Part shown: in pieces, positions 43,635 through 53,058 of the stretch | Layout of the letters: every line of letters starts with the position of its first letter | Numbering within the stretch: the stretch's first letter is position 1 | DNA from: Nonomuraea jiangxiensis | Lineage (GTDB): Bacteria; Actinomycetota; Actinomycetes; Streptosporangiales; Streptosporangiaceae | Direction of reading: 5' to 3' | DNA length: 64,000 bases | Assembly: GCF_900099965.1 (NCBI RefSeq) | Contig: NZ_FNDJ01000006.1 | Location: 205,320-269,319 of the forward strand | Position numbers and translations under genes: made by a program | Notes under the pieces: generated by a model | Told to the model about the DNA's origin: nothing | The model's database searches: none | What the model saw: only the letters and a program-made list of their open reading frames with translations

Positions 43635-45155
43635 TCAGCGGTCCCAGGAGCGCTGCAGCGCGTCACGGACCCGGCGTTCGACCGGCGGCGGGACGTCACC
43701 GGCCGGCCGTGGCAGCGACGGTGACGCGGAGGAGGCGGGCGGCACCAGGACGGCCGTCTCCTCGTCCGTCACCGGCCGCTCGATCTCGGTGAAGCCGCCC
43801 TCGTACCCGCGTACGATCACCCCGGTCTCGACGCCGTGGGCGACGGTGTGCCGGTCCCGGGCCGCCAGTCCCATGCAGATCCGCCGGGTGACGACGAACC
43901 CCAGCACCGGCCCGGCGACGATCAGGACACGGAATATCCAGGTCGTCGCGTTCAGCGAGATGTGGAAGTTCGAGGCGATCACGTCGTTGCCGCCCGCCAG
44001 CCACAGCACCCCGTAGTACGCGGTCCCCGCGACCCCGAGCGCCGTCCGGGTCGGCACGTCGCGCGGCCGGTCCAGCAGGTGGTGCACGGCCCGGTCACGG
44101 GTGACCCACCGCTCCACGAACGGGTAGACGGCCAGCCCGGCGAACAGCAGGCCCGGCGCCCCCAGCGCGGGGATCAGCACGCTCATCGCCACCGTGTGCC
44201 CGAAGGCCGTGAACTCCCACGGCGGCATGATCCGCAGCGCCCCCTCCAGGAACCCCATGTACCAGTCGGGCTGGGAGCCCGCGCTGACCGCGCTCGGCAC
44301 GTACGGCCCGTACAGCCAGACGGGGTTGACCTGGAAGACGGTGGCCAGCAGCGCCGCCACCCCCGTCACCCACAGGAAGTACACCGTCGTCTTGGCCATG
44401 AACGCGGGGAAGAACGGCACCCCTGTCACCACCCGGTCGCTCAGCCCCTTGGCCCGGAACTGCGTGTGCGTCTGCCGCCACGTCAGCACCACCGCGTGCA
44501 GCGGGATCAGGAGGAGCAGCAGCGCGGGAATGAGCAGCACGTGCAGGCTGTAGAGCCGGGGGACGATGTCGCCGCCGGGGAACTCCCCGCCGAACAGGAA
44601 CATCGCGAGATACGTGCCCACCAGCGGCACCGACACCGTGACCCCGTGCAGGATGCGCAGCCCGGCCCCGGACAGCAGGTCGTCGGGCAGCGAGTAGCCG
44701 AACAGCCCGTTGAGCATGACCAGCCCGAACAGCGCCACGCCGATCAGCCAGTTCAGCTCGCGCGGCTTGCGGAAGGCGCCGGTGAAGAAGTGGCGCAGCA
44801 GGTGCGCCGCGATGCCGGCCAGGAAGATCAGCGTGGCCCAGTGGTGCATCTGCCGGATCAGCAGGCCGCCGCGCACCTCGAAGCTGATCTCCAGCGTGGA
44901 CGCGTACGCCTGGCTCATCGTGACACCGCGCAGCGGCACGTAGGCGCCGTTGTAGACGACCTCCTGCATGGACGGCTTGAAGAAGAACGTCAGGAAGACG
45001 CCGGTGACCAGGACGACCACGAAGGCGTACAGGGCGACCTCCCCCAGCAGGAAGGTCCAGTGATCGGGGAAGACCTTCCTCATGGCCTTCTTCAGGAAGC
45101 CCGCCCCGCCGAGCCGGTCGTCGAGTGCTCGCGCCAGTGAGTTCGCTCTCATCAT
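43635..45155 (-). CDS. Cytochrome bc1-type cytochrome b subunit
   Basis: A 506-residue membrane cytochrome b with about nine spans. Haem-binding histidines are in RQMHHWATLIFLAGIAAHLL and in LRILHGVTV with SLHVLLIPALL; the actinobacterial Qo-site variant is QPDWYMGFLEG. The C-terminal cytoplasmic extension is proline-rich. The ATG at 45155 follows AAGGGCGGGG (an adjacent ATG is also possible). QcrA and QcrC, which normally accompany qcrB, are absent on both sides, so this is an orphan paralogue of the housekeeping subunit, perhaps for an alternative quinol route. Confidence 0.9.
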   Translation of the reverse strand: MMRANSLARALDDRLGGAGFLKKAMRKVFPDHWTFLLGEVALYAFVVVLVTGVFLTFFFKPSMQEVVYNGAYVPLRGVTMSQAYASTLEISFEVRGGLLIRQMHHWATLIFLAGIAAHLLRHFFTGAFRKPRELNWLIGVALFGLVMLNGLFGYSLPDDLLSGAGLRILHGVTVSVPLVGTYLAMFLFGGEFPGGDIVPRLYSLHVLLIPALLLLLIPLHAVVLTWRQTHTQFRAKGLSDRVVTGVPFFPAFMAKTTVYFLWVTGVAALLATVFQVNPVWLYGPYVPSAVSAGSQPDWYMGFLEGALRIMPPWEFTAFGHTVAMSVLIPALGAPGLLFAGLAVYPFVERWVTRDRAVHHLLDRPRDVPTRTALGVAGTAYYGVLWLAGGNDVIASNFHISLNATTWIFRVLIVAGPVLGFVVTRRICMGLAARDRHTVAHGVETGVIVRGYEGGFTEIERPVTDEETAVLVPPASSASPSLPRPAGDVPPPVERRVRDALQRSWDR

Positions 45156-45256
45156 CACCCCGCCCTTGCCGTGATTCGCCCGTCGCTACCAAGACGAAAC
45201 AGGCCGGACAAATGTGATGATCGTCCGGGAAAATCCGTGAAAGGGCCTGACGGTGG

Positions 45257-46975
45257 TCAGTCGTGGTCGGGGTCGAAGTCGGTCGGCTCGGCGGGCAGGG
45301 TGTACCGCTCGGCGATGAGGTCGGCCACGCGCCGCCTGCCGTCCTCGGGGCCCTCGGGGTTCTCCTCCACCTCCCCGATGCGATCGGCCAGCTCCGCGTC
45401 GCCCAGGACGTCGCGGATCCAGGCCGAGTAGTCGCCCCGGCGCAGGTGGTGGGTCCAGGTGCCGTCGTCCACGCCTTCGGCCAGCTCGACGAAGGTGTGC
45501 AGGTTGCGGGCCCGTAGCCGCATCCGGTCGTCGGGGCCGGTGAAGTAGAAGCTCTTGTCCTTGGACATGGTGCCGGCCGCGTATTTGCGCCGGTGCCGCG
45601 TACGCTCGACGGTGGGCGGCGCCGGCGTGACCCGGTGGGCCGTGGCGGTCCCGGTCCGCCAGAGCGCCAGGTCACCCTCCGTGGGCTCCAGCCGGGGCGC
45701 GTCGTGCCCGGCCGCCCGGGCGAAGGCGGCCAGCGTGGCCTCCGGCTCCTTGCCGACGGCCAGCGTGTGGGTCATCAGGTGCAGCGCGGCCGGGCTGACC
45801 GCGTCGGGATGCACGGTGATCATCAGCAGCGAGCCGACGTCGCCCGCCTCGCGCAGCGGTACGGTACGCAACTCGGCGGGCATCAGGTGGTGCACCTCGT
45901 CCACGACCAGCCAGTGCGGGTGCCCGAGCGCGGCACGCAGGCTGGCCAGCCGGGGCAGCAGCTCGGCGAAATATCCCGGCCGGTCACGCAGTTGCAGGCC
46001 GATCAGGTTGACCACCACGCTCTGCCCGGGCTGGCGCAGCACGCGCAGCACCTCCTCGACCCCCGGCACCCGGTCCGGGTCGCCGAGCACGGTGACGTCG
46101 GGGAACTCGGCGTAGTCGCCCTCCGGATCGACGACCACGCATTGGTAACCGGTGCCGGCGAGCCGTTCCAGCAGTGCCGTGGTCACCGTCGACTTGCCGC
46201 TGCCCGACGGGCCCGCCACCATCAGCCCCACCCCGTACGGCGGCAGCCGTACCTCGTCGTCACCCCGATGGCCGAGCAGGACGGCGCGGCGCGGCACCTC
46301 GATGGCGTCCAGTTCGCCGGACATGAGCATCTCGGCCAGCTCCGACACGCCGGCCCCGTTCTCGCCCGCCAGCCGCAGGTCACTGGCCTCCCGCAGCGCG
46401 GGCAGCGCATTGGCGACGGCGGCTCCGCACTCGGCGGCGGTCAGGAACGCGTGGTCGTTCTCCGCGTCGCCGACCCCGACCACGCTGTGCGGGGACAGGT
46501 TCAGCCGGTCGAGGGCGGCGGCGAGGCCGGAGGCCTTGTTCACGCCCGCGGGCAGCACCATCACCGCGCCCTTGTTGTAGATCACCTGCAGTTCCAGGCC
46601 GAGCTCGCGAATCGCCTCCAGCACCTGCACGTCGTGCGGTTCCCTGGTGGCGATCAGCACCCGGCCGACGCCCAGCGGGCTGACACCTTCGCGGCGCAGC
46701 CGCTCCGCCAGCTCGGGCGGCGGCGGCTCCGCCAGCGGTTCGGTCTCGCGCCGGCCGGGGTCGTACAGCAGGCCTCCGTTCTCGGCCACGACCGCGTCGA
46801 ACACCTCCACCTGGGGGAAGACGGCCATCAGGTCGTCCAGCTCGCGGCCGGTGACCAGCAGCAGCTTGATCCCCGCCCGGGACAGCCGCTCCAGCGCCTC
46901 GATCGTCTCGGGGGCGACAATGCCGCCCTTGGCCAGGGTCTCGTCGTAGTCGCACGCCAGTACGTGATATCGCAT
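45257..46975 (-). CDS. HAD-IIB phosphatase / HerA-like ATPase / DUF5752 fusion
   Basis: A 572-residue three-part protein. Residues 1-220 are a HAD-IIB hydrolase with DYDET (nucleophile D9, acid D11), VTGR (41-44) and GDAEND (169-174). Residues 228-445 hold a P-loop ATPase: GPSGSGKS (255-262) and Walker B LVVDE (D359/E360), close to HerA/DUF87 ATPases. Residues 470-555 (KSFYFTGPDDRMRLRARNL, RGDYSAWI) resemble DUF5752. It looks cytosolic, and no operon partner is seen. The combination suggests sensing or turnover of a phosphorylated sugar coupled to ATP-driven motion, but that is speculation. Confidence 0.88.
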   Translation of the reverse strand: MRYHVLACDYDETLAKGGIVAPETIEALERLSRAGIKLLLVTGRELDDLMAVFPQVEVFDAVVAENGGLLYDPGRRETEPLAEPPPPELAERLRREGVSPLGVGRVLIATREPHDVQVLEAIRELGLELQVIYNKGAVMVLPAGVNKASGLAAALDRLNLSPHSVVGVGDAENDHAFLTAAECGAAVANALPALREASDLRLAGENGAGVSELAEMLMSGELDAIEVPRRAVLLGHRGDDEVRLPPYGVGLMVAGPSGSGKSTVTTALLERLAGTGYQCVVVDPEGDYAEFPDVTVLGDPDRVPGVEEVLRVLRQPGQSVVVNLIGLQLRDRPGYFAELLPRLASLRAALGHPHWLVVDEVHHLMPAELRTVPLREAGDVGSLLMITVHPDAVSPAALHLMTHTLAVGKEPEATLAAFARAAGHDAPRLEPTEGDLALWRTGTATAHRVTPAPPTVERTRHRRKYAAGTMSKDKSFYFTGPDDRMRLRARNLHTFVELAEGVDDGTWTHHLRRGDYSAWIRDVLGDAELADRIGEVEENPEGPEDGRRRVADLIAERYTLPAEPTDFDPDHD

Positions 46976-47063
46976 GCCCGCCCACTACCCCACCGGACGC
47001 GATCATCCGCCCGCCGGGTGCCGGGTACGCGACGGGGTCGCCGTCGCGTACCCGGTGCCGCGC

Positions 47064-48356
47064 CTACGCCTTGGTCACCCGGACCACGGCGCTCCCCGCG
47101 GACTCCTGCACGACCTCGATGGTCACGCCCGTCGCCGGGTCGCTGAACACCGGGGTCTCCCCCGTCCCGAGGCCGAGCGTCCCGATGTCGAGCTCGGTGC
47201 ACGGCCCCTGCCGTCCCGAGTTCGGCTTCGCGTCGTGGACCTTGATCGAGCCGTCGCCGTTCGGGATGGAGGCGTCGACTCGATAGACGAGCACGCCGGG
47301 GTCACAGATCGTGGATTCGTCGTTGACCAGGCTCTGTCGCAGCTCCGCCACCCAGGCCGTGTAGGTGCCGGTGCGCACGACGACCATCTTCGGCGACTTC
47401 CCTGGTGGGCCGCCCACCTCGATCGGGGTCAGCTTGTGCTCGGTCACGCCGCCGCGGGTGACGCAACCGACCTGCGGCGGACGTAGCCAGCCCAGTTTCC
47501 ACTTGTTCCAGGCCATCAGCTCCGGAGCCCGGCCGGAGATGTTGCCCATCATGTCCCAGCCGCCGACGTAGCTGTGCGTACCGCCGACTCCCGACGCGTT
47601 GTAGGACTCGGGCAGCGAGAGCGCGTGGCCGGTCTCGTGGTTGAGGATCTTGTATCCCCAGCTCCACATGTCCTGGCCGAAGGTCGCCCCGTTCTTCAGC
47701 ACCGTGCCGTCCGCGACGATCGCCCGCGTGTAGTCGTTGAACTCCGGGGAGAAGGCGACGTTGCGCGCGTTCCTCGACGGCACGATGTAGAGCAGCTGGT
47801 ATCCCGAGAAGTCGACCTCGGCGTCGGCCAGCTCCACCACCTCGCGGACGTACGCGAGCTGGTTCTCGACGGTGAAGGTGTTCCGCGCCATGCCGTACTC
47901 GATGTCCGGCTTGGGCAGGTGGAACCACTTCCGCACGGGCGTGATCCGCAGTTCGAACCGGCCGTACGACGAACGTTCGAACCAGTCGACGGCCGGCGTC
48001 AGGAAGTCGTGGTAGGCGTCGACGCCGTCGTACGGGGCCGTGTTGGTCTCGGCGGTCGCGTTCGGGAAGTCCACGAAGAGCATGATCGCGGGAACCTTGC
48101 CCGCCGGCTTGACGTGCAGATCCCAGTCGCTGTCGATCCCGCTGTGCAGGTTCGTGTCGAAACCCGCGCTGGTCCCGTCCGGCCACCCCTCGGGCGGCTT
48201 CCTGATCTCGCAGGCGCGGGCGGGCTCGGGTCCGCCCCGCGTCGCCGCCGCCGGGTCCGTGCCGGCCGCTGCCGCGGTGCCGGCCGGGGCTGCCGCGAGG
48301 ACGACCGCCGCGATCGTGCCGAGCACGGCCGCCAGAGCTGTCGATGGTTTCCTCAA
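47064..48356 (-). CDS. Secreted M6-type metalloprotease, copy 1
   Basis: A 430-residue secreted zinc protease. The Sec signal spans residues 1-32 (LAAVLGTIAAVVLAAAPA, then AAAAG). The zinc motif HETGH (240-244) is followed by LSLPES, and a GGWDMMGNISG met-turn-like motif lies downstream, as in immune-inhibitor-A-type M6 enzymes. TTG start is supported by AAGGAGGG 6 bases upstream. It sits 25 bases after the second M6 gene and is probably its cotranscribed paralogue. Substrates are probably proteins in the soil environment. Confidence 0.9.
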   Translation of the reverse strand: MRKPSTALAAVLGTIAAVVLAAAPAGTAAAAGTDPAAATRGGPEPARACEIRKPPEGWPDGTSAGFDTNLHSGIDSDWDLHVKPAGKVPAIMLFVDFPNATAETNTAPYDGVDAYHDFLTPAVDWFERSSYGRFELRITPVRKWFHLPKPDIEYGMARNTFTVENQLAYVREVVELADAEVDFSGYQLLYIVPSRNARNVAFSPEFNDYTRAIVADGTVLKNGATFGQDMWSWGYKILNHETGHALSLPESYNASGVGGTHSYVGGWDMMGNISGRAPELMAWNKWKLGWLRPPQVGCVTRGGVTEHKLTPIEVGGPPGKSPKMVVVRTGTYTAWVAELRQSLVNDESTICDPGVLVYRVDASIPNGDGSIKVHDAKPNSGRQGPCTELDIGTLGLGTGETPVFSDPATGVTIEVVQESAGSAVVRVTKA

Positions 48357-48381
48357 GATCCCTCCTTCCGATGAGCGGGCA

Positions 48382-49683
48382 CTACTGCCGCTTGGTCACG
48401 ACGACGGTGTCGGACTTGTCGGACTGGCGGATGACCTCGACGGTCGTCCCGTCCGGCAGGGTCAGTGCCGGGACGGCGCCGGTCTCCAGGGTCGCGAGGT
48501 CGAGGTCGTGGCAGGCGGCGGTCGGGGTGGATCCCGGGGACCCGTCGATGATCCGGACCGGCGCCTGTCCGGAGCGCGACGTCGAGTCGATGGAGTAGAC
48601 CAGGACCCCCGAGCTGCACGCCTCGGTGTCATGACCGATCGCCCGGCGGCTCTCGATCACGTACGCGCTCGTCTCGCCGGTGCGTACGACCACCGCCTTG
48701 CCCCCGCCGGCGCGCTCCACCGGCCGGATGCGGTGCCGGGTCGTGCCGGGCTTCGTCACGCAGTCGATCTGGCCGTCGCGCAGCCAGCCGAGCTTCAGCT
48801 TGTGCCAGGCCAGGAAGTCCGGTTGCCGCCCGCCGATGTTGCCCATCAGGTCCCAGCCCCGGACGGCGGCGTGGGTCTCGCCGGGCTCGAAATACAGATC
48901 CGGGAGGCCGAACGTGTGGCCGGTCTCGTGGACCATGATCTTGAAGCCCCAGCTCCACATGTCACGCCCGAATGACACGCCGTGGTTCACCCACGTACCG
49001 TCGGCGGTGATGCGGTCGTCGCTCAGGTTGACGTACGCGGGCGACAGCGCGATGTTGACCGCGTTGCGCGACGGCACGACGTAGACCAGGTCGTAGTCGG
49101 AGAAGTCGACGTCCGCGTCCGCGAGTTCGACGGCCTGGCGGATGTAGCGCGTCTGGGTCCGCAACGGCATGGTCCGCGCGATCCCGTACTCGCTGTCCGC
49201 CAGCGGCATGCGGTACCACTTCGGCGCCGCGTCGATCCGCAGGTCGAGCTTTCCGGACGAGGAGGTCCGGAACCAGTCGGCGGCCGGCGCCAGGAAGTCC
49301 TGATAGGCCGCCGTGGTGTCGTACGGCGCCGCGTTGTCCTCGGCGCGGGCGTTCGGGAAGTCCACGAACAACATGACCGCCCGGACCTTCCCCGCCGGTC
49401 GCACGAACCGCTCCCAGTCGGTCTCGCGGCCCTCGTCGCCCCACCATCCCTTCCGGTGGTCGTCGGCCGGCACGCCGCCCACGCCGGGCAACGCACACCC
49501 CCGCGCCGGCCCGCCGGCGGCGACCGCCGCCCCTGTCGAGGCAGCTGCCTGCTCTGTCGAGGCCAGCGCCGTCGTCGCCGGCACGGTGGCGACGCCGGCT
49601 GCCAGGAGCAGCGCCCCGAGCAGCGAGCCGAGTCTCCGCAGGTCCGGCCTCCCGATCCGGCGACGGATGGTCACGGGCTTCAC
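48382..49683 (-). CDS. Secreted M6-type metalloprotease, copy 2
   Basis: A 433-residue paralogue of the neighbour, with basic N-terminal tail (IRRRIGRPDLRRLG) and a long hydrophobic signal core. Zinc motif VHETGHTFGLPD and RGWDLMGNIGG are both present. GTG at 49683 overlaps the stop of the S15 gene by 4 bases. It aligns over its length with copy 1 (shared VMLFVDFPNA and YVVPSRNA landmarks), pointing to tandem duplication followed by divergence. Confidence 0.9.
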   Translation of the reverse strand: MKPVTIRRRIGRPDLRRLGSLLGALLLAAGVATVPATTALASTEQAAASTGAAVAAGGPARGCALPGVGGVPADDHRKGWWGDEGRETDWERFVRPAGKVRAVMLFVDFPNARAEDNAAPYDTTAAYQDFLAPAADWFRTSSSGKLDLRIDAAPKWYRMPLADSEYGIARTMPLRTQTRYIRQAVELADADVDFSDYDLVYVVPSRNAVNIALSPAYVNLSDDRITADGTWVNHGVSFGRDMWSWGFKIMVHETGHTFGLPDLYFEPGETHAAVRGWDLMGNIGGRQPDFLAWHKLKLGWLRDGQIDCVTKPGTTRHRIRPVERAGGGKAVVVRTGETSAYVIESRRAIGHDTEACSSGVLVYSIDSTSRSGQAPVRIIDGSPGSTPTAACHDLDLATLETGAVPALTLPDGTTVEVIRQSDKSDTVVVTKRQ

Positions 49684-51803
49684 TTGCCGACCTCCGACCG
49701 GGCGGCGGCGCGGACGAGGGCGGACCGGTCGCGGGCGCTGATCACGTCCGCCGTGACGAGCCGGTCGGCGACCTCGGTCACGTGCCGGACGAACTGGCCG
49801 TGGTTCGGCCACTCCTCCGTGTCGAGGATGTGGTCGTTGACCGTGCAGGTGCCGGTCAGCGCCCGGTTCGGCACCCCGCTGTCGACCCCGCCGACCACCA
49901 CCGTCGGCCGGGTGTCCGGCTCGGCGCAGACCGGCATCGCGAGCGGCCCGCCGACGACGGGCAGCTCGACCGACGTCCTGGCCAGGTCCACGGTGAGTAC
50001 GGTGCCCGGCGCGGGATGCAGGGTGAACTCATGGTCGGTCGAGAAGACCATCAGCCCGATCCGGGACCCGGCGGGAATGACCTGGTCGTCCGGCTGCAAC
50101 GGCACGGTCAGCTCGACGAACTTGCCGGGCTTGAGCGGCTCGCTGTGCCGCAGCGAACGGGTGTTCTGCGGGTCGGCCCAGCCCCGGGTGATGATGCTGG
50201 TCGTCGAGCCGCGGGTGCTGGACTCGCAGTCCGCGCCGCTGGTCCACGGCAACCGGACCAGCGCGAGCGACAGGTTCGCCGCCGGCTTGCTCGCGGCCAG
50301 CCGGATCCGGACCTGCGCGGTGCCGGAGATGTGCACCGGCGCGCTGAGCTCCGGAGTGACGTAGAGCAGCCGGTGCTCCGACACCTGGGTGGCCAGGGTG
50401 CCCGCGCCGCAGGCCAGGTTGCCGGCGTCCACGAGTTGCTCGGTGCCGCTGTCCGCCCGGGCCAGCGAGGTCAGCCCGCCGGTGGTGTTCCCGCCACTCT
50501 GCAACGTCAGGGTGACCGGCGACGCCGCCGGGTTCGGATAGTCGGCGTACGGCGTGAGCTGGTTCTGTCCCGACTCGTTGCGTACGATCCAGGCCCGAGC
50601 GTCCTGCTCGACGCCGTTGCGTACTCCGTAGAGGTAGCGGGTGAACCACCGGTTACGCATGTCCAGCGGCGGCGCACCGCCGTGCCCGCCCTGGTGGAAG
50701 TAGGACTGCACCGGTGTGCCCTGCTTCTTCAGCGCGTCGATGATCCGGACGCTGTGCTCCGGCACCACGTTCCAGTCGTTGAACGCGTGCGCCATCAGCG
50801 TGGCCGCCCGGACCCCGCGCACCGCGTTGAGGAGGTCCCGCCCCTCCCAGAAGTCGTTGTAGTCGCCGGTCGTCCGGTCCTGGAAACGGTTCATCACATC
50901 GACCCGGACGTGCTGGGCGCAGTATTCCCGGCGGTCCGGATAGCCACTGCTGATGTAGTCGAAGAGGTAGTCGATGTCCTCGCCCGGCCAGCCGCCCGGG
51001 TTCCTGACCAGCCCGTTCGAGCGGTAGTAGTGGTAGTAGGAGGTGTTCGGCGCGATCGGGATGATCGCCTCCAGCCCCCTGACCCCGGTCGTCGCCGCCG
51101 CGAGCGGAAGCGTCCCGTTGTACGACGTACCGGTCATCCCGACCTTGCCGGTGGACCAGTCGGTCGCCGAGACCCGCTCACCGCCCTCGACGCTGGTGTA
51201 GCCCTTCGCCCGGCCGTTCAGCCAGTCGACGACCGCCTTCGGTGCCAGCGACTCGTTGGCCCCGCCCACCGTCGGGCAACCCTCGGACAGTCCGGTGCCG
51301 GGCGAGTCCGAGTGCACCACCGCGAAACCGCGCGGCACCCAGGTGCTGACCTCGCTGGTGGACACGGCGGTGCGGTCCGGCCTGTGCGCGATCGGCGGCG
51401 GCGAGGTCCTGGGCGGAGGCTCCTGGCCGACCTCGGTGTTGACGTTCCAGAAGTACTGCCGCTGGGTCGAGGCCGTTCCGGCGTAGTACGGGCTGCTCTC
51501 GTAGACCACCGGCACCTTCAGCCCGCCGGCGGTCGGCCCCGGCCTGGTGACGTCCACGTGCATGCGGTCACGACGGCCGTCGCCGTCGGAGTCGAACTCG
51601 GTCTCGACCCATAACCGCTCCCGGATCCAGGTGCTGGGATCGGCGAACTCGGGCACTATCTGGGCCTGCCCGTCAACGAAGACCGGCCCTGGAAGTGGGT
51701 CGGCGGTGGCCGGCCCGGCGGTCCCCGCGGCGGCGGTCAGCGCCACCAGAGCCGGGACGACCAGCAGCGTGGAGATCCGCAGGCGCGGCCTTCCTCGCGT
51801 CAT
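49680..51803 (-). CDS. Secreted S15 family X-Pro dipeptidyl-peptidase/CocE-like hydrolase
   Basis: A 707-residue secreted serine peptidase. A 35-residue signal peptide precedes the catalytic alpha/beta domain with nucleophile S227 in GTSYNG, acid D343 in AFNDWNV and H374 in HQGGHGG; a C-terminal jelly-roll domain (about 470-650) completes the S15 fold. It removes X-Pro dipeptides or cleaves acyl esters. As first gene of the S15-M6-M6 unit, it would complement the endoproteases by trimming proline-containing peptides. Confidence 0.9.
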   Translation of the reverse strand: MTRGRPRLRISTLLVVPALVALTAAAGTAGPATADPLPGPVFVDGQAQIVPEFADPSTWIRERLWVETEFDSDGDGRRDRMHVDVTRPGPTAGGLKVPVVYESSPYYAGTASTQRQYFWNVNTEVGQEPPPRTSPPPIAHRPDRTAVSTSEVSTWVPRGFAVVHSDSPGTGLSEGCPTVGGANESLAPKAVVDWLNGRAKGYTSVEGGERVSATDWSTGKVGMTGTSYNGTLPLAAATTGVRGLEAIIPIAPNTSYYHYYRSNGLVRNPGGWPGEDIDYLFDYISSGYPDRREYCAQHVRVDVMNRFQDRTTGDYNDFWEGRDLLNAVRGVRAATLMAHAFNDWNVVPEHSVRIIDALKKQGTPVQSYFHQGGHGGAPPLDMRNRWFTRYLYGVRNGVEQDARAWIVRNESGQNQLTPYADYPNPAASPVTLTLQSGGNTTGGLTSLARADSGTEQLVDAGNLACGAGTLATQVSEHRLLYVTPELSAPVHISGTAQVRIRLAASKPAANLSLALVRLPWTSGADCESSTRGSTTSIITRGWADPQNTRSLRHSEPLKPGKFVELTVPLQPDDQVIPAGSRIGLMVFSTDHEFTLHPAPGTVLTVDLARTSVELPVVGGPLAMPVCAEPDTRPTVVVGGVDSGVPNRALTGTCTVNDHILDTEEWPNHGQFVRHVTEVADRLVTADVISARDRSALVRAAARSEVGK

Positions 51804-52082
51804 CGAATTTCACCCCATGTCAGCGCGCGACTGACGGAGCACCTGGTCCGACGGCATCGAAAAGGGCGCAGCACTGCCACCCGCGGTGCACATCGTGACC
51901 GGGTCGATTCTCCGTCTGGTCAGCCGACCGTATCCGGCGCGCCGATGCCGATCACCCGACACCTGACGGAACTTCGGCGGGCTCGCTTCGACCCCCGTAG
52001 CGACGGGGCGACGCGGGCCCCGCCACCCGCCACCGCCTGCGAAAACACACCGATCGGACAGCCCGCGGCGCCCGGTGCGGGC

Positions 52083-52640
52083 TCAGCTCAGCTCGCCACG
52101 GCCGGCCGGAATCGGGCGCGGCGCCGTGATCGGTTGGAGGAGTCGCCGTGGCGTGTTGATCGCGCTGGAGACGGCATCTCCCTCGGGGCCTTCCGGCTCG
52201 AATCCGGGTCCGGGTTCGAGCCGGATCTGCGGGACCGGGACCGTCGAACCGCAATCCTGGCAGCGTCCCTCGTGGTCGAGCAGCCCTCCGTCCTCGTCGT
52301 GACGGAAGGCGCGCTTGGCCCCGGCCGGAGAGTAGAACGTGTCACCCCAGCTCATCAGGGCACGCAGGACCGGCCACAGTGCCTCGCCCTTGGCGGTCAG
52401 TCGGTATTCGACACCTCCGCTCGCGTCATCCTCACGTACGAGCACGCCCTCCTGCACCAGGGACTTCAGCCGGCTGGTCAGGACGGCGCGGGGGATCTTG
52501 AGCTGCGCGACGAAGTCCCCGAACCGGCGCACTCCGAAGAACGCGTCGCGGATGATCAGGAGCGTCCACCGCTCTCCGACGACCTCCAACGTCCGCGCGA
52601 GTGAGCAGTTGCGGTCCGCGTAGGTGCTGGGGAGTGTCAT
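52083..52640 (-). CDS. HxlR family transcriptional regulator
   Basis: A 185-residue HxlR winged-helix repressor with the C12 cysteine (DRNCSLARTLEVVGERWTLLIIRDAF) and the wing VEYRLTAKGEAL. The C-terminal tail holds a CxxC-free CQDCGST stretch and is proline-rich. It diverges from the monooxygenase operon across a region with two copies of a GTTC-N7-GAAC operator; the same operator pair occurs before the NmrA gene at 55734, so this protein probably controls both. HxlR members respond to aldehydes, quinones or hypochlorite through the conserved cysteine. Confidence 0.9.
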   Translation of the reverse strand: MTLPSTYADRNCSLARTLEVVGERWTLLIIRDAFFGVRRFGDFVAQLKIPRAVLTSRLKSLVQEGVLVREDDASGGVEYRLTAKGEALWPVLRALMSWGDTFYSPAGAKRAFRHDEDGGLLDHEGRCQDCGSTVPVPQIRLEPGPGFEPEGPEGDAVSSAINTPRRLLQPITAPRPIPAGRGELS

Positions 52641-52660
52641 GCTGCGATTCTACCCTCCCG

Positions 52661-52720
52661 GTTCACTCAGCGAACTACTACGTGCTACGGTCTCCACCAG
52701 CAGTAGTTCAGTCACTGAAC
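52661..52720. promoter_or_regulatory. Paired HxlR operators of the divergent HxlR/monooxygenase promoters
   Basis: GTTCACTCAGCGAAC at 52661-52675 and GTTCAGTCACTGAAC at 52706-52720 (the second a perfect 6-3-6 dyad) lie 45 bases apart, each next to a TAGTA. Between them is CGTGCTACGGT, a likely -10 region. The arrangement nearly copies 55656-55713. Confidence 0.7.
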
Positions 52721-52749
52721 CAGACATGTCGAGCGTGAGAGGCGGCCTC

Positions 52750-53058
52750 GTGTACCAGTTCCTTGTCTCCTTCACCGTCAGGCCGGAGCATCGCGACGAT
52801 TTCGTCCGCGCGGCCAGGAGGACCGCGCGTGACTCCCTCGCGAACGAGCCCGGCTCCCACCGGTTCGAGGTCATCGCGGACGAGGAGAACCCGGACCTCC
52901 TCTACCTGAACGAGGTCTACACGGACGTCGAGGCGTTCAACACGCACGCCGCCGGCCCCTACTTCAGCGCGTTCTTCGCCGAGGCCGGCGCCTACGCCGA
53001 AGGCCCGACGTGGCTCATGAGAGGAACCCTCGTCGGCGACGGCCCCGCCGAGCCATGA
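52750..53058 (+). CDS. Antibiotic biosynthesis monooxygenase (ABM) domain protein
   Basis: A 102-residue dimeric alpha+beta-barrel protein of the putative quinol monooxygenase group, with FLVSFTVRPEHRDDFV, NEPGSHRFEV and LYLNEVYTDVEAFNTHAAG. GTG at 52750 has GAGAGG 7 bases upstream; an ATG at 52726 in frame would place the start only 5 bases after the operator. It overlaps the quinone-reductase-like gene by 4 bases. Likely role is oxidation or detoxification of quinones under HxlR control. Confidence 0.85.
   Translation: MYQFLVSFTVRPEHRDDFVRAARRTARDSLANEPGSHRFEVIADEENPDLLYLNEVYTDVEAFNTHAAGPYFSAFFAEAGAYAEGPTWLMRGTLVGDGPAEP

Noticed and set aside
45257-46975. Antiphage defence gene (HerA-type)
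   Set aside because: No nuclease partner such as NurA or SIR2-like, no other defence gene nearby; the fusion to HAD points elsewhere.
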